Below are positions 32,659 through 41,407 of a stretch of DNA of 64,000 nucleotides, piece by piece. Within the stretch, counting starts at the first letter, position 1, and each line of letters begins with the position of its first letter. The notes under the pieces were generated by a model. It saw only the letters and a list, made by a program, of their open reading frames with translations. It did not search any database and was not told the DNA's origin. Both the position numbers and the translations under genes were made by a program. The stretch is from positions 130,501 through 194,500 of the forward strand of contig JANQNB010000011.1 in the NCBI GenBank assembly GCA_028279755.1, read 5' to 3'. This DNA is from Candidatus Nanoarchaeia archaeon (lineage in GTDB: Archaea > Nanobdellota > Nanobdellia > Woesearchaeales > UBA525).

Positions 32659-33312
32659 ATGACTTGCACGCGCATGCTCGAGACAACAGCGCTGAAGATA
32701 CTCCTCGCAGTAGCGGCACAGGACAAAGAGACTTCGACAGTGCAGCTCGCAGAAGAAACCGGCATTTCCCAGCAATCAGTCAGCCGCGTCCTCGCAGAAC
32801 TCGACAAGGAAGGCCTGGTGAAGAAACGGCAGCTCAGCAGCGGCCTGCATCTCGAACTCACTGGCAAAGGCCGGCTCGGCCTCCTGAACCTGCTGGGCAA
32901 GCTCAACACCGCAGTCAAGGCAGCGCCAGCCAAGCGCCTGACCGGCACGCTCGAACGCGGACTGGGCGAAGGCAAATACTATCTCAGCCACACCGGCTAC
33001 AAACGGCCACTCGCACGACTCCTGGGCAAAGAACCTTTCCCTGGTACGCTCAACCTGCATGTCAAGCCAGACGAGCGCGCATTGTTTCTCGCCGGCATGC
33101 CCTACACTGAGATCGATGGCTTCACCACAGCGCAACGCACGTACGGCGCTGTCCGGTTCTACAAGATCACGATGGGCGACCGCGACTGCGGCCTCTTGCT
33201 GCCAGAACGAACGACCTACGGCCCAGACAAGGTCGAGATCGTGGACACAGTCGATCTCAGAAAGACGATGCAATTAACAGACGGTGATGAGGTGACGATC
33301 GAAAATGGATAA
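32659..33312 (+). CDS. ribK: CTP-dependent riboflavin kinase with N-terminal HTH
   Basis: N-terminal wHTH then GEGKYYLSHTGYKRPLARLLGKEPFPGTLNLHV...GFTTAQRTYGAVRFYKITM...CGLLLPERTTYGPDKVEIV. Confidence 0.93.
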   Translation: MTCTRMLETTALKILLAVAAQDKETSTVQLAEETGISQQSVSRVLAELDKEGLVKKRQLSSGLHLELTGKGRLGLLNLLGKLNTAVKAAPAKRLTGTLERGLGEGKYYLSHTGYKRPLARLLGKEPFPGTLNLHVKPDERALFLAGMPYTEIDGFTTAQRTYGAVRFYKITMGDRDCGLLLPERTTYGPDKVEIVDTVDLRKTMQLTDGDEVTIENG

Positions 33313-34222
33313 GCGAATACTCGGTGCATTACTCATTTGCGGGGCAGCGATCGCCTGGGGCTTTGACGGCGTTGTGCTCACGCCGCGACTCTACAACTTG
33401 TCAGTTCCCTTTGTCGTCTTCCTCATTCACGCGGTCCCGTTCGTACTCATGCAACCCTTCCTGTACAAGAGCTACCTGGCCTTGAAGAAACTCTCGCCGC
33501 AAGGCTGGCTCTCGCTCTTCCTCGTCGCCGGCACTGGCGGCGCCTTAGGCACGCTCGCGATCGTCAAAGCATTATTCCTCGTGAACTTCCACCATCTCAG
33601 CGTCGTCGTCCTCCTGCAAAAGCTGCAGCCCTTATTCGCGATCCTGCTCGCAGCATTGCTCCTGAAAGAACGCGTCTCATGGAGATTCCTCGGCTGGGCA
33701 GTCCTCGCCATCTGCGGCGCCTACCTGCTCACCTTCGGCCTGGCACTGCCTGACATGGCAACTGGCGACGCGACCGCGCTCGCCGCGATGTGGGCAGTCA
33801 TCGCCGCTGCTGCCTTCGGCTCTGCCACAGTGTTCGGCAAGCAGCTCCTGGGCAAGCTGGATTTCAAGGAAGCCACGTTCGGCCGCTTCGGCATGACCGC
33901 CGTGATCATGCTCGTCTACCTGCTCGTGACGGGCGTGTTCTTCCCGTTCGGCACCATGTCTGGCATCAACTGGCTCATCATCCTCATCATTGCCATAACG
34001 ACGGGCAGCGGTGCGATCTTCGTCTACTACTACGGCCTGACCCGGGTGAAAGCCTCGGTCTCGACCATCTGCGAGCTCTGCCTGCCCTTGAGCGCGATCT
34101 TGTTCGACTGGATCATCAACGGTTCAGTGCTCGCGGCGTGGCAATGGGTCGGCGCAGCTGTTCTTATCGGCGCGATTCTGAGAATTACCTTGCAGCAGGC
34201 GCAGCTCACCAGTTCAGGATGA
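33305..34222 (+). CDS. EamA/DMT-family transporter
   Basis: ~10 TM, two EamA halves (LLLKERVSWRFLGWAVL); overlaps ribK by 8 nt. Confidence 0.85.
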   Translation: MDKRILGALLICGAAIAWGFDGVVLTPRLYNLSVPFVVFLIHAVPFVLMQPFLYKSYLALKKLSPQGWLSLFLVAGTGGALGTLAIVKALFLVNFHHLSVVVLLQKLQPLFAILLAALLLKERVSWRFLGWAVLAICGAYLLTFGLALPDMATGDATALAAMWAVIAAAAFGSATVFGKQLLGKLDFKEATFGRFGMTAVIMLVYLLVTGVFFPFGTMSGINWLIILIIAITTGSGAIFVYYYGLTRVKASVSTICELCLPLSAILFDWIINGSVLAAWQWVGAAVLIGAILRITLQQAQLTSSG

Positions 34223-34376
34223 GCGAGAGGATGATGCCGATCACGACAAGGATCAGTCCTGTCAGGAAAAGGCGCATCGCAGTGAACACCAGACCGAGCA
34301 GGAGGCAGATAACGCCCACAACGATAAAGAAGCCGCCCACTGCGGTGCCACGCTTGTTGTTCAGGAAGTTTTCCAT
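34206..34376 (-). CDS. Small membrane protein (56 aa)
   Basis: MENFLNNKRGTAVGGFFIVVGVICLLLGLVFTAMRLFLTGLILVVIGIILSLILNW read directly; not in ORF track. Confidence 0.55.
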   Translation of the reverse strand: MENFLNNKRGTAVGGFFIVVGVICLLLGLVFTAMRLFLTGLILVVIGIILSLILNW

Positions 34377-34427
34377 TACATCTCCCCCAGGGTAAGAGAA
34401 ATATTGTAGTTTAAATTATTTATTCTA

Positions 34428-34499
34428 TGCCCCTGCGGAGAATCGAACTCCGATCTCGTGGACCGCAACCACGTATTCTATCCATTAGACTACAGGGGC
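34428..34499 (-). tRNA. tRNA-Arg(GCG)
   Basis: GCCCCTGTAGTCTAATGGATAGAATACGTGGTTGCGGTCCACGAGATCGGAGTTCGATTCTCCGCAGGGGCA; anticodon loop TTGCGGT. Confidence 0.93.
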
Positions 34500-34539
34500 G
34501 TATCGACTGAGGGGCGCTTGGTGTTTTTTAAAGCTTGCT

Positions 34540-34977
34540 CTAAAGGAAGAAAAACACCACTGTCGTGAGGAGCAAGGGGAGCCCCATGAATCTCACGCTG
34601 TTGCCAAGCGTCTGCAACCACGGTTCCCTGGCCTTCGCGATCAACGTTGCCGCGAACAAGGTCGCAAGCAGCAAGAACGAAAGGCTCCACAGCTCGAGGC
34701 CACGAGCAACGGCAATGAACAACAAGGGCCAAAGCAGCCAGCGATACAGGCTCAGGATCGGCAGGACGATGCAGCCGAGCAGGACAAGCCCAAGGGCAAG
34801 CGCGTGCAACCACCAGGGCACAAGGCCGTAGGACGCGAGTCCCAAGCTCAGCAAGAGCGCGGCGCAGAGCAAGAACGCGGCAGGCTGTTCCGCTGCCTTC
34901 AATTCCTCAGTGCACAATTTCGCCACCAGCACTGCTGCAAGGAAGAGCGCGAGAAACACGAGAACGAGCCAGAGCAT
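34540..34977 (-). CDS. Polytopic membrane protein
   Basis: Highly hydrophobic 145 aa. Confidence 0.6.
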   Translation of the reverse strand: MLWLVLVFLALFLAAVLVAKLCTEELKAAEQPAAFLLCAALLLSLGLASYGLVPWWLHALALGLVLLGCIVLPILSLYRWLLWPLLFIAVARGLELWSLSFLLLATLFAATLIAKAREPWLQTLGNSVRFMGLPLLLTTVVFFFL

Positions 34978-34983
34978 ACGGCA

Positions 34984-35421
34984 TCAGCTGTAGGCGTCCC
35001 CGCAGGAATAGGTGCCCACGCCTTCGATCGTCAGGTCAAGATGGTCCTTGCCAAGCCCGACACGGTTGCCGGTCGACGAGTTCCCGATCAGGATGATGTT
35101 CCCGTCCTGATCCTGTAAGACGATACAGAAATCGTCGTGTATGCCTAAGAGCTCCTTCAGCTCGTCATAGGTGTAATCGTCGATAAGGTCGTTCAGCTTG
35201 TCATCGTTGATCAGCGTCCCATTGGTGATGCTGCCCTGCTCGTCGCCTGTGAGCTTGTTCGCGATGAGCTGGCTCTCCACATACAGCTTGGACGTGTCCT
35301 CGTTCGTCCGGCTCTGGGTGAAGAAATAGAAGACTCCAATAGCTAAGAGGAAGACAACAACCGCGATGATCAGGTCCATCGACCAGACTTGCCCCCGCCT
35401 CTTTCTCCGCATGCGCTGCAT
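34984..35421 (-). CDS. Pilin-like secreted protein
   Basis: MQRMRRKRRGQVWSMDLIIAVVVFLLAIGVFYFFTQS N-terminus. Confidence 0.6.
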   Translation of the reverse strand: MQRMRRKRRGQVWSMDLIIAVVVFLLAIGVFYFFTQSRTNEDTSKLYVESQLIANKLTGDEQGSITNGTLINDDKLNDLIDDYTYDELKELLGIHDDFCIVLQDQDGNIILIGNSSTGNRVGLGKDHLDLTIEGVGTYSCGDAYS

Positions 35422-35588
35422 CCTTGCGTGCGATATTAAAAAACTTTTCTATTCACCCGAGAGGGAAACAAAGGGGTGCAGAGGAAATAATACCGGAAGC
35501 TTTTTAAATAGATGCAAGCTCTCCTATATAAAGATAGTGTATCGTACGGCTGTGGGGGGTATATAAGCCTTACGATTTGAGGGGGAAT

Positions 35589-36509
35589 ATGGCGTTTGTC
35601 AAGAAATGCCCGGAATGCGGCTCGATCAATCTCCTGCTGAACAAGGAGAAAGGAGAAGTCATCTGCCGTGACTGCGGCCTCGTTGTTGAGGACAAGATGG
35701 TCGACTTTGACCAGGAATGGCGCGAGTTCGACTCAGACAGCGCAGCGCAGAAGCGCAGAACCGGCGCGCCGATGAGCTACACCCACTTCGACCAGGGCCT
35801 CGGCACTGATGTCGGACGCAAGGGCGATCTCTACAGCCTTGATTCCAAGAGCAAGAGCAAGTTCTTCCGCCTGCGCAAATGGCAGCAGCGCATCTCGACA
35901 GCGATCGAGCGCAATCTCAAGCTCGCGCTGAGCGAACTCAAGCGTGTTTCCAGCTTCTTGAAATTGCCGCGTTCCGTGGAAGAAGAAGCTTCCAGGATCT
36001 ACACCCTGGCAGTGCAGAAAGGCCTGGTGCGCGGACGAAGCATGGAAAGCGTGGTTGCAGGCGCGTTGTACGCTGCTTGCAGGCGGCACGATGTTCCCCG
36101 AACCCTTGACGAATTGTCCGAAGCATCCTCAATCGAGAAAAAGGAAATTGGAAGGACCTATCGGTTTATCACAAGGGAATTGGGTATCAAAATTTTACCT
36201 TCAAACCCTGCGGATTACATCGCTCGCTTTGCCAGCGCGCTCAACCTCACGGCTGAAACGCAGAGCAAGAGCGTGGAGATCATCGAACGCGCGCAAGAAG
36301 TCGAATTAACAAGCGGCCGAGGTCCCACTGGCATCGCAGCTGCTGCATTGTACGTCGCAGCCTTGATCAACGGCGAGAAGCGCACACAGCGCGAAGTCGC
36401 TGACGTCGCTGGCGTCACAGAAGTCACAATCAGGAACCGCTACAAGGAACTCCTGAGCGAGCTGGATCTCGAGAGCGAGATCAAGAAGACCAAGAAGAAG
36501 AAGGAATAA
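35589..36509 (+). CDS. tfb: Transcription initiation factor IIB
   Basis: Zn ribbon [29 protein letters not shown]; cyclin repeats [15 protein letters not shown] and [34 protein letters not shown]. Confidence 0.97.
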   Translation: MAFVKKCPECGSINLLLNKEKGEVICRDCGLVVEDKMVDFDQEWREFDSDSAAQKRRTGAPMSYTHFDQGLGTDVGRKGDLYSLDSKSKSKFFRLRKWQQRISTAIERNLKLALSELKRVSSFLKLPRSVEEEASRIYTLAVQKGLVRGRSMESVVAGALYAACRRHDVPRTLDELSEASSIEKKEIGRTYRFITRELGIKILPSNPADYIARFASALNLTAETQSKSVEIIERAQEVELTSGRGPTGIAAAALYVAALINGEKRTQREVADVAGVTEVTIRNRYKELLSELDLESEIKKTKKKKE

Positions 36510-36510
36510 G

Positions 36511-37005
36511 ATGCTGATTGGCGTTGTTTCGGATACGCATGACAATCTCCCGACATTTCTGCAAGCCATCGAACTCTTCAACAAGAAGAAGGTCGACCTT
36601 GTGTTCCATCTCGGCGACTGGGTCTCACCCTTCATGCCAGCAGCGTGCAAGGCGCTCACGTGCAAGGTCTACACTGTCGACGGCAATAACAACGGCGACT
36701 GGCTCGCGACGATGCGCATGACCAAAGACGTTGACATCGAGTTCTGTGGCCTGACAAAGGAATTGGACGTCGACGGCAGGAAGTGCTTCCTGTTCCACGG
36801 GCACTCACCGCAACTCCTCAACGCTGCAATCTCAAGCGGCGAATTCGACGCAGTGTTCTCAGGACACAATCACAAGGCAGAAACGACAATGCACGGCAAG
36901 ACTCTACATGTCAACCCAGGAAGCACGTGCGTCGGCCTTGGACACCCGATAACCGTCGCGATCTACGACACTGAGAAGAACGAAGCCGAGATCATCACGC
37001 TTTGA
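36511..37005 (+). CDS. YfcE-like metallophosphoesterase
   Basis: MLIGVVSDTHDNL, FHLGDWV, DGNNNG, LFHGHSP, FSGHNHKAET, HVNPGS. Confidence 0.92.
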   Translation: MLIGVVSDTHDNLPTFLQAIELFNKKKVDLVFHLGDWVSPFMPAACKALTCKVYTVDGNNNGDWLATMRMTKDVDIEFCGLTKELDVDGRKCFLFHGHSPQLLNAAISSGEFDAVFSGHNHKAETTMHGKTLHVNPGSTCVGLGHPITVAIYDTEKNEAEIITL

Positions 37006-37726
37006 AATGCTCGAGAAGTTCTGGCGAATTATTTGTCATGCTCGCGGCAACACCGATCTTAATCAGGCGATTGTTGCCTTTCACGGTGTCTTCGTTCACC
37101 ACAATGACTTCAGGCACAAATTTCTTGAGCCGTCTCACAATGCTGGCAGTCACCGGCAAGCCGACATGGCGAAGGTTGACCCGGTCGAGCGGCACGGTCT
37201 GGTTCCGGATAAAGGCAGGCAGCAGTATCGCAGGCCGTATCGGGAAGCCGTTGGTCTTCTTGGTATAGACTTTCGGCACGATCGTATAGGCCAGTTTCCA
37301 CGCATGCGCCTGCTTGTGCACTTTCTCGAGGCATCTCGCCGTCCAGGAGACGATGACAACCCGGTCTTGCAGCTTGTATTTGCGGATCATCGCCACAAGT
37401 TGATCTTCTTCGCCGTATTTCTTGATGTCGATGTTGAGCAGCTTGCCCTTGCCTTTCCGCTTGAAGGTCTTGAGCAGGGTTGCGCAGCTCATCAGGCCGC
37501 TCTGCTCAGCCTGCTTGAGGGTCGTGGTGCTAATACGCACCCGCTTGCCGCTCATGGTGTGATAGCTCCAGTCATGCCAGACCACGAGCTCTCGGTCTTT
37601 CGTGATCTGGAGATCCACTTCGATCTCGTCGACATCGCTCGCCAGCGCTTTCTTCAAGGCCGCTAGCGTATTCTCTTCTTCGCCGAAGCCGCGGCAGCGA
37701 TGCGCGATGATCTTGAAGTCTACCAC
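36995..37726 (-). CDS. Glycerophosphodiester phosphodiesterase
   Basis: IAHRCRGFGEEENTLAALKKAL...EIEVDLQITKDRELVVWHDWSYHTMSG. Confidence 0.9.
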   Translation of the reverse strand: MVDFKIIAHRCRGFGEEENTLAALKKALASDVDEIEVDLQITKDRELVVWHDWSYHTMSGKRVRISTTTLKQAEQSGLMSCATLLKTFKRKGKGKLLNIDIKKYGEEDQLVAMIRKYKLQDRVVIVSWTARCLEKVHKQAHAWKLAYTIVPKVYTKKTNGFPIRPAILLPAFIRNQTVPLDRVNLRHVGLPVTASIVRRLKKFVPEVIVVNEDTVKGNNRLIKIGVAASMTNNSPELLEHFKA

Positions 37727-38040
37727 CGATATCGCACCTTCTCAAAGTTCAGAACGACTCCTCGCTTCACGTGTACTCCCTCTTTGTTGAGGAGGGCTAT
37801 CTTGTCCTTTATCTTTTTTCCTCTTACAGCGCCGCCAAAGCCGCCGATCGTGCCGTCGCTCTTCACAACGCGATGGCACGGAATCTTGGGCGCATACGGA
37901 TTGCAACGCATGGTTTGCCCGATTGCGCGTGCTGAGCTCTTCATGGCGCGTGCGAGGTCTCCATACGTTGTGATCTTGCCTTTCGGCACCTTCTTCAATT
38001 TTGCATAGACACGCTCTTGGAACCGCGTTGTGTCAGGCAT
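37720..38040 (-). CDS. MGMT-like O6-alkylguanine-DNA alkyltransferase domain protein
   Basis: FQERVYAKLKKVPKGKITTYGDLARAM..ARAIGQTMRCNPYAPKIPCHRVVKSDGTIGGFGGA with PCHRV. Confidence 0.9.
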   Translation of the reverse strand: MPDTTRFQERVYAKLKKVPKGKITTYGDLARAMKSSARAIGQTMRCNPYAPKIPCHRVVKSDGTIGGFGGAVRGKKIKDKIALLNKEGVHVKRGVVLNFEKVRYRW

Positions 38041-38650
38041 GCTGCACCACCTCTTGCATTAGTTGAAAGATTGAAATATTCTCTTTTTTCTTATTATTTT
38101 TTATATTATGCTTATATTTTTTAGCTAATGCTAATAATTTTGAGCTTTCAATCTGCATACCCTTCTCAGCGAGCTTCGCAGTCAAGTTGCTGCCAGTGAG
38201 AAACTGGCAGAACTGCGTCACGTTCTTCGGGTTCGGTGTCTCGGCACAGCGCTCGAAATCTATCAGGACCGGCTCGCCATTCTCCTTGACAATGATGTGC
38301 TTCCACGGCCGCGTCATCTCGAGCTTGTTGATGCCGAGTTCATCCATGACATGGCACTGCTCCAGGATCGTGAGCAGGACATGGCGCGCAGCCTCTTTCT
38401 CCGCGTCAAGCAACCACTTCCGGAATTCCAGGCCTTCGACATATTCCCGTACTAATTCTCCCTTTCCCTTATCGTATGAAATGAATGCTGGACCAATTCC
38501 CTTTGTATTGAGTAATGTGTTGTACTTGGCTTCGTTGGCAATCGTGTCGACATCGCTTTTCGGATTTTTTACTTTGACCAAGACCTTCTTGCCACGCTCC
38601 TCCCTGAGAAAGACCTCGCCACGCTTCCCTTTCGCCAGGAATTCATCCAT
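38033..38650 (-). CDS. Predicted archaeal Ser/Thr kinase-like protein
   Basis: GKRGEVFLREERGKKVLVKVKNP...EYVEGLEF...GEPVLIDFERCAETPNPKNVTQFCQFL. Confidence 0.75.
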   Translation of the reverse strand: MDEFLAKGKRGEVFLREERGKKVLVKVKNPKSDVDTIANEAKYNTLLNTKGIGPAFISYDKGKGELVREYVEGLEFRKWLLDAEKEAARHVLLTILEQCHVMDELGINKLEMTRPWKHIIVKENGEPVLIDFERCAETPNPKNVTQFCQFLTGSNLTAKLAEKGMQIESSKLLALAKKYKHNIKNNKKKENISIFQLMQEVVQHA

Positions 38651-39191
38651 CGCCAAGCCTCCAGAGCTTGTAGACATACAATCGTTCAAAGAAGTGCGCT
38701 TCCATCAATAACTGCTCAAAATGATAGCCGAGCTTCTTCGCTTCCTGATCAATCCGCTCCTTATTCGTCAGGCTGCTGAAGAGCAAGAGGATGATTCCTT
38801 GTGGCTTCAGATGTTTTTTTGCTTGCTCCAAGAACTGCAGCGTGAGCTCGTAGCCCTCAGCACCACCATACAAAGCTTGATGCTCATCTTTCTCTTCTTT
38901 CGGCAGGTAGGGTGGGTTGAAAATAATCGTGTCGAAGGACTCGTTCTTGAGGTTCGAGAACAGATTGCTTCTCAGGACCTTGATTTTCTTGTTCTTGACT
39001 TTGTTCCTGACATGTTCTAGCGATTCGTCATCGATGTCGACAGCAAGGACGTTCGTCACTTCCTTTTTCGTCGCTGCAGCCAGCGCGAGAAAGCCACTCC
39101 CTGAACCCATATCCAATACCTCGCCAAAGGCGTATTGCTCCACAGCCTGCTTCAGCAATTCGCTGTCTTCTCCTGGTTCGTAGACTGCCAT
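38643..39191 (-). CDS. HemK/PrmC-like (archaeal Mtq2-type) methyltransferase
   Basis: MAVYEPGEDSELL, VLDMGSGSGFLALAAA, FDTIIFNPPYLPKEEKDEHQALYGGAEGYE. Confidence 0.9.
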   Translation of the reverse strand: MAVYEPGEDSELLKQAVEQYAFGEVLDMGSGSGFLALAAATKKEVTNVLAVDIDDESLEHVRNKVKNKKIKVLRSNLFSNLKNESFDTIIFNPPYLPKEEKDEHQALYGGAEGYELTLQFLEQAKKHLKPQGIILLLFSSLTNKERIDQEAKKLGYHFEQLLMEAHFFERLYVYKLWRLGDG

Positions 39192-39304
39192 GCAGGGCCG
39201 AAAATGGCGCGATATAAATAGTTTCGGTAGTTCGCCGGGTTTTCTGCAACGTTTCTGGAAAAACAGGCGCAAGGACCTTTAACCAGCACACCATCAACAA
39301 GACA

Positions 39305-39817
39305 ATGACTGACATGACCCTGGCAGAATGGCAGGCACAGCGACACGAGCTCCAAGCGCAACGGCCGTTCGCCCAACGATTCATCGATGCTACCAAGCGA
39401 ACGATCTACACCGGCGCACTCATCGCAAGCCTCGGCCTTGCTGCAGTCGCAGGCACGTACACGATCAGCTTGTATCGCGGCTTCCAGCACGTAACTGACG
39501 AGATCAGGGAAGTTATGGAGAGCGAGGGCTTCCAATCAGCAGTCGACCTGTCAGTCAGCTCGCATCGCGTCTACAACCACCTGCACCGCGACGGCTTGTT
39601 CAAGAAGATGAACCATGGCTATCTCGGACTCAAAGGGCTTGCCAACGACGAGTTCGCAGCTGACTGGAACGCATGCATGAGCGATTGGGAACGGTTCGAA
39701 GCGAACAGGAGGATACTCGCGTACGAAGCGCAGAACCTCCAAAGCGAGGTAGAAACATTCCTCACTGCTTCCCAAAGACCTGATCGACTGCTGCGATATA
39801 CTCTTTCGCGCGATTGA
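39305..39817 (+). CDS. Single-TM hypothetical protein
   Basis: 170 aa, TM TIYTGALIASLGLAAVAGTYTISLY. Confidence 0.5.
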   Translation: MTDMTLAEWQAQRHELQAQRPFAQRFIDATKRTIYTGALIASLGLAAVAGTYTISLYRGFQHVTDEIREVMESEGFQSAVDLSVSSHRVYNHLHRDGLFKKMNHGYLGLKGLANDEFAADWNACMSDWERFEANRRILAYEAQNLQSEVETFLTASQRPDRLLRYTLSRD

Positions 39818-40232
39818 TGATGCTGTCGAGATAGTACTTCTCGATGTTCTCCTCGAAAATCGTTTTGAGCCGGGCATTCTCGCGGATGCGGTAATTGTTC
39901 TTCACCTTCTCCACAAGAAAGATATCCCGCAAACGCAGCAATTGCCGGCGGATGTTGCTCGGTGCGATGCCGAGGAGCTCGAGCTTCTGCTCCTTGCGCT
40001 TCGCGACAACCCGTTTCTCGACCTCTGTCGAGGTGAGCTCTTTCTCTGCCTCCAACATGACATGCAGCACATCAACAATGACATCCCGAGAATCCCCTGG
40101 TTGCAGCAGGCCGAGGCTCAGGCAGAGCTTCCGCACCAGATCTCGCTTGGAGATACCCTCGGCAGGACGCTCATACTTGCGCAATGTCAATTCGGCTAGC
40201 GGCGTGTCAATACTGATCTTGGCCACAATCAC
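39762..40232 (-). CDS. Predicted winged-helix regulator
   Basis: VDVLHVMLEAEKELTSTEVEKRV...IAPSNIRRQLLRLRDIFLVEKVKNNYRI. Confidence 0.5.
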   Translation of the reverse strand: MIVAKISIDTPLAELTLRKYERPAEGISKRDLVRKLCLSLGLLQPGDSRDVIVDVLHVMLEAEKELTSTEVEKRVVAKRKEQKLELLGIAPSNIRRQLLRLRDIFLVEKVKNNYRIRENARLKTIFEENIEKYYLDSIINRAKEYIAAVDQVFGKQ

Positions 40233-40378
40233 TCCCCCATCACAGTTGGAAGCAAAATGGTTTATATACTTTTCGGAAACGACTAGAAGTTTTGAATAAA
40301 ATCAGGAAGAAGTGAGCAAAACAAGCGTTCTTTGTGACAACCGGAACACATATTAAGCGCGTTTTCGCACACGAAACC

Positions 40379-41407
40379 ATGCAATGGGATCTGTACCTCA
40401 CCCGGCCATCGACACTGCTCGGCACGAGCATCTGGTACGCCTGGTACAGCAGCGAGTTCTTTGACACGGCCTTCGGCATGCACATCACAGACGCGCTCTT
40501 CATCGAACAAGAACAAGGAGGCGTCCGATACTATTGGTCACAAGACGAAACAAACGCATTTCTCAACGCAGTGTCGAAAGGGCCTGAAAAGATCAAGGAA
40601 TGGAAAGCCTTGCTCGCACGCGGCCAGGAACTCAACACGAAAGCGCAACACTGTATCGAACAAGGACCCGGAGCATTCCCGAACTATCGAGACGCTGTCG
40701 ACTTTCTCAACGACCTCGCGTTCCACGCGACGGTCTTCCCGCACCTGACTGTCAACATCACCGGCGAACTGCTTAAGGACAAGGAATATGCCAGTACAGT
40801 TGCAGAACTCAAGAAAGTCTCGTTCTATCCTCCCTTCCTCGAGAAGGTCGTCGTCCCGCTTGTCGAGCACTACCTTGTCGAGCACAACATCGACCCTGCG
40901 GGCGCAACACTGCTCACACTGAACGAGCTCGACACCAAGGCCTTCGACCGTGTCGAGGGACGCCTCACGCGACACGAAAGCGGCGAGCGCTTCATGTACG
41001 AAGTGCATCCTGGCAAGGAGCTCGTCACATTCACGGCAGATATCCAGAAAGTCATCGAAAGCATCGAGGGAAAGCCCGAAGCAGCGACTTGCCTGACCGG
41101 CACTGTCGCGTGCAAGGGCAAAGTCAGGGGCCGGGTGCGCATCGCGCAGACCAACGACCCGGCAGCCGTCACCTTCGCACCCGGCGACGTCCTGGTCGCG
41201 CCGAGCACCTCGCCGACCTTGATGCCGCTCATGAGCATCTGCAGCGCGATCATCACCGACGAAGGCGGGGCGATGTGCCATGCCGCGATCGTCAGCCGCG
41301 AACTCAAGAAGCCGTGCATCATCGGCACGAAGAACGCGACCAAGCTCCTCAGCGACGGCGACCTCGTCGAGGTCGATGCAGAGAAAGGAGAAGTTCGGCT
41401 GGTCTAG
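40379..41407 (+). CDS. PEP-utilising-enzyme mobile-domain protein
   Basis: C-terminal GTVACKGKVRGRVRIAQTN...VLVAPSTSPTLMPLMSICSAIITDEGGAMCHAAIVSRELKKPCIIGTKNAT matches PEP-utilisers mobile domain. Confidence 0.85.
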   Translation: MQWDLYLTRPSTLLGTSIWYAWYSSEFFDTAFGMHITDALFIEQEQGGVRYYWSQDETNAFLNAVSKGPEKIKEWKALLARGQELNTKAQHCIEQGPGAFPNYRDAVDFLNDLAFHATVFPHLTVNITGELLKDKEYASTVAELKKVSFYPPFLEKVVVPLVEHYLVEHNIDPAGATLLTLNELDTKAFDRVEGRLTRHESGERFMYEVHPGKELVTFTADIQKVIESIEGKPEAATCLTGTVACKGKVRGRVRIAQTNDPAAVTFAPGDVLVAPSTSPTLMPLMSICSAIITDEGGAMCHAAIVSRELKKPCIIGTKNATKLLSDGDLVEVDAEKGEVRLV

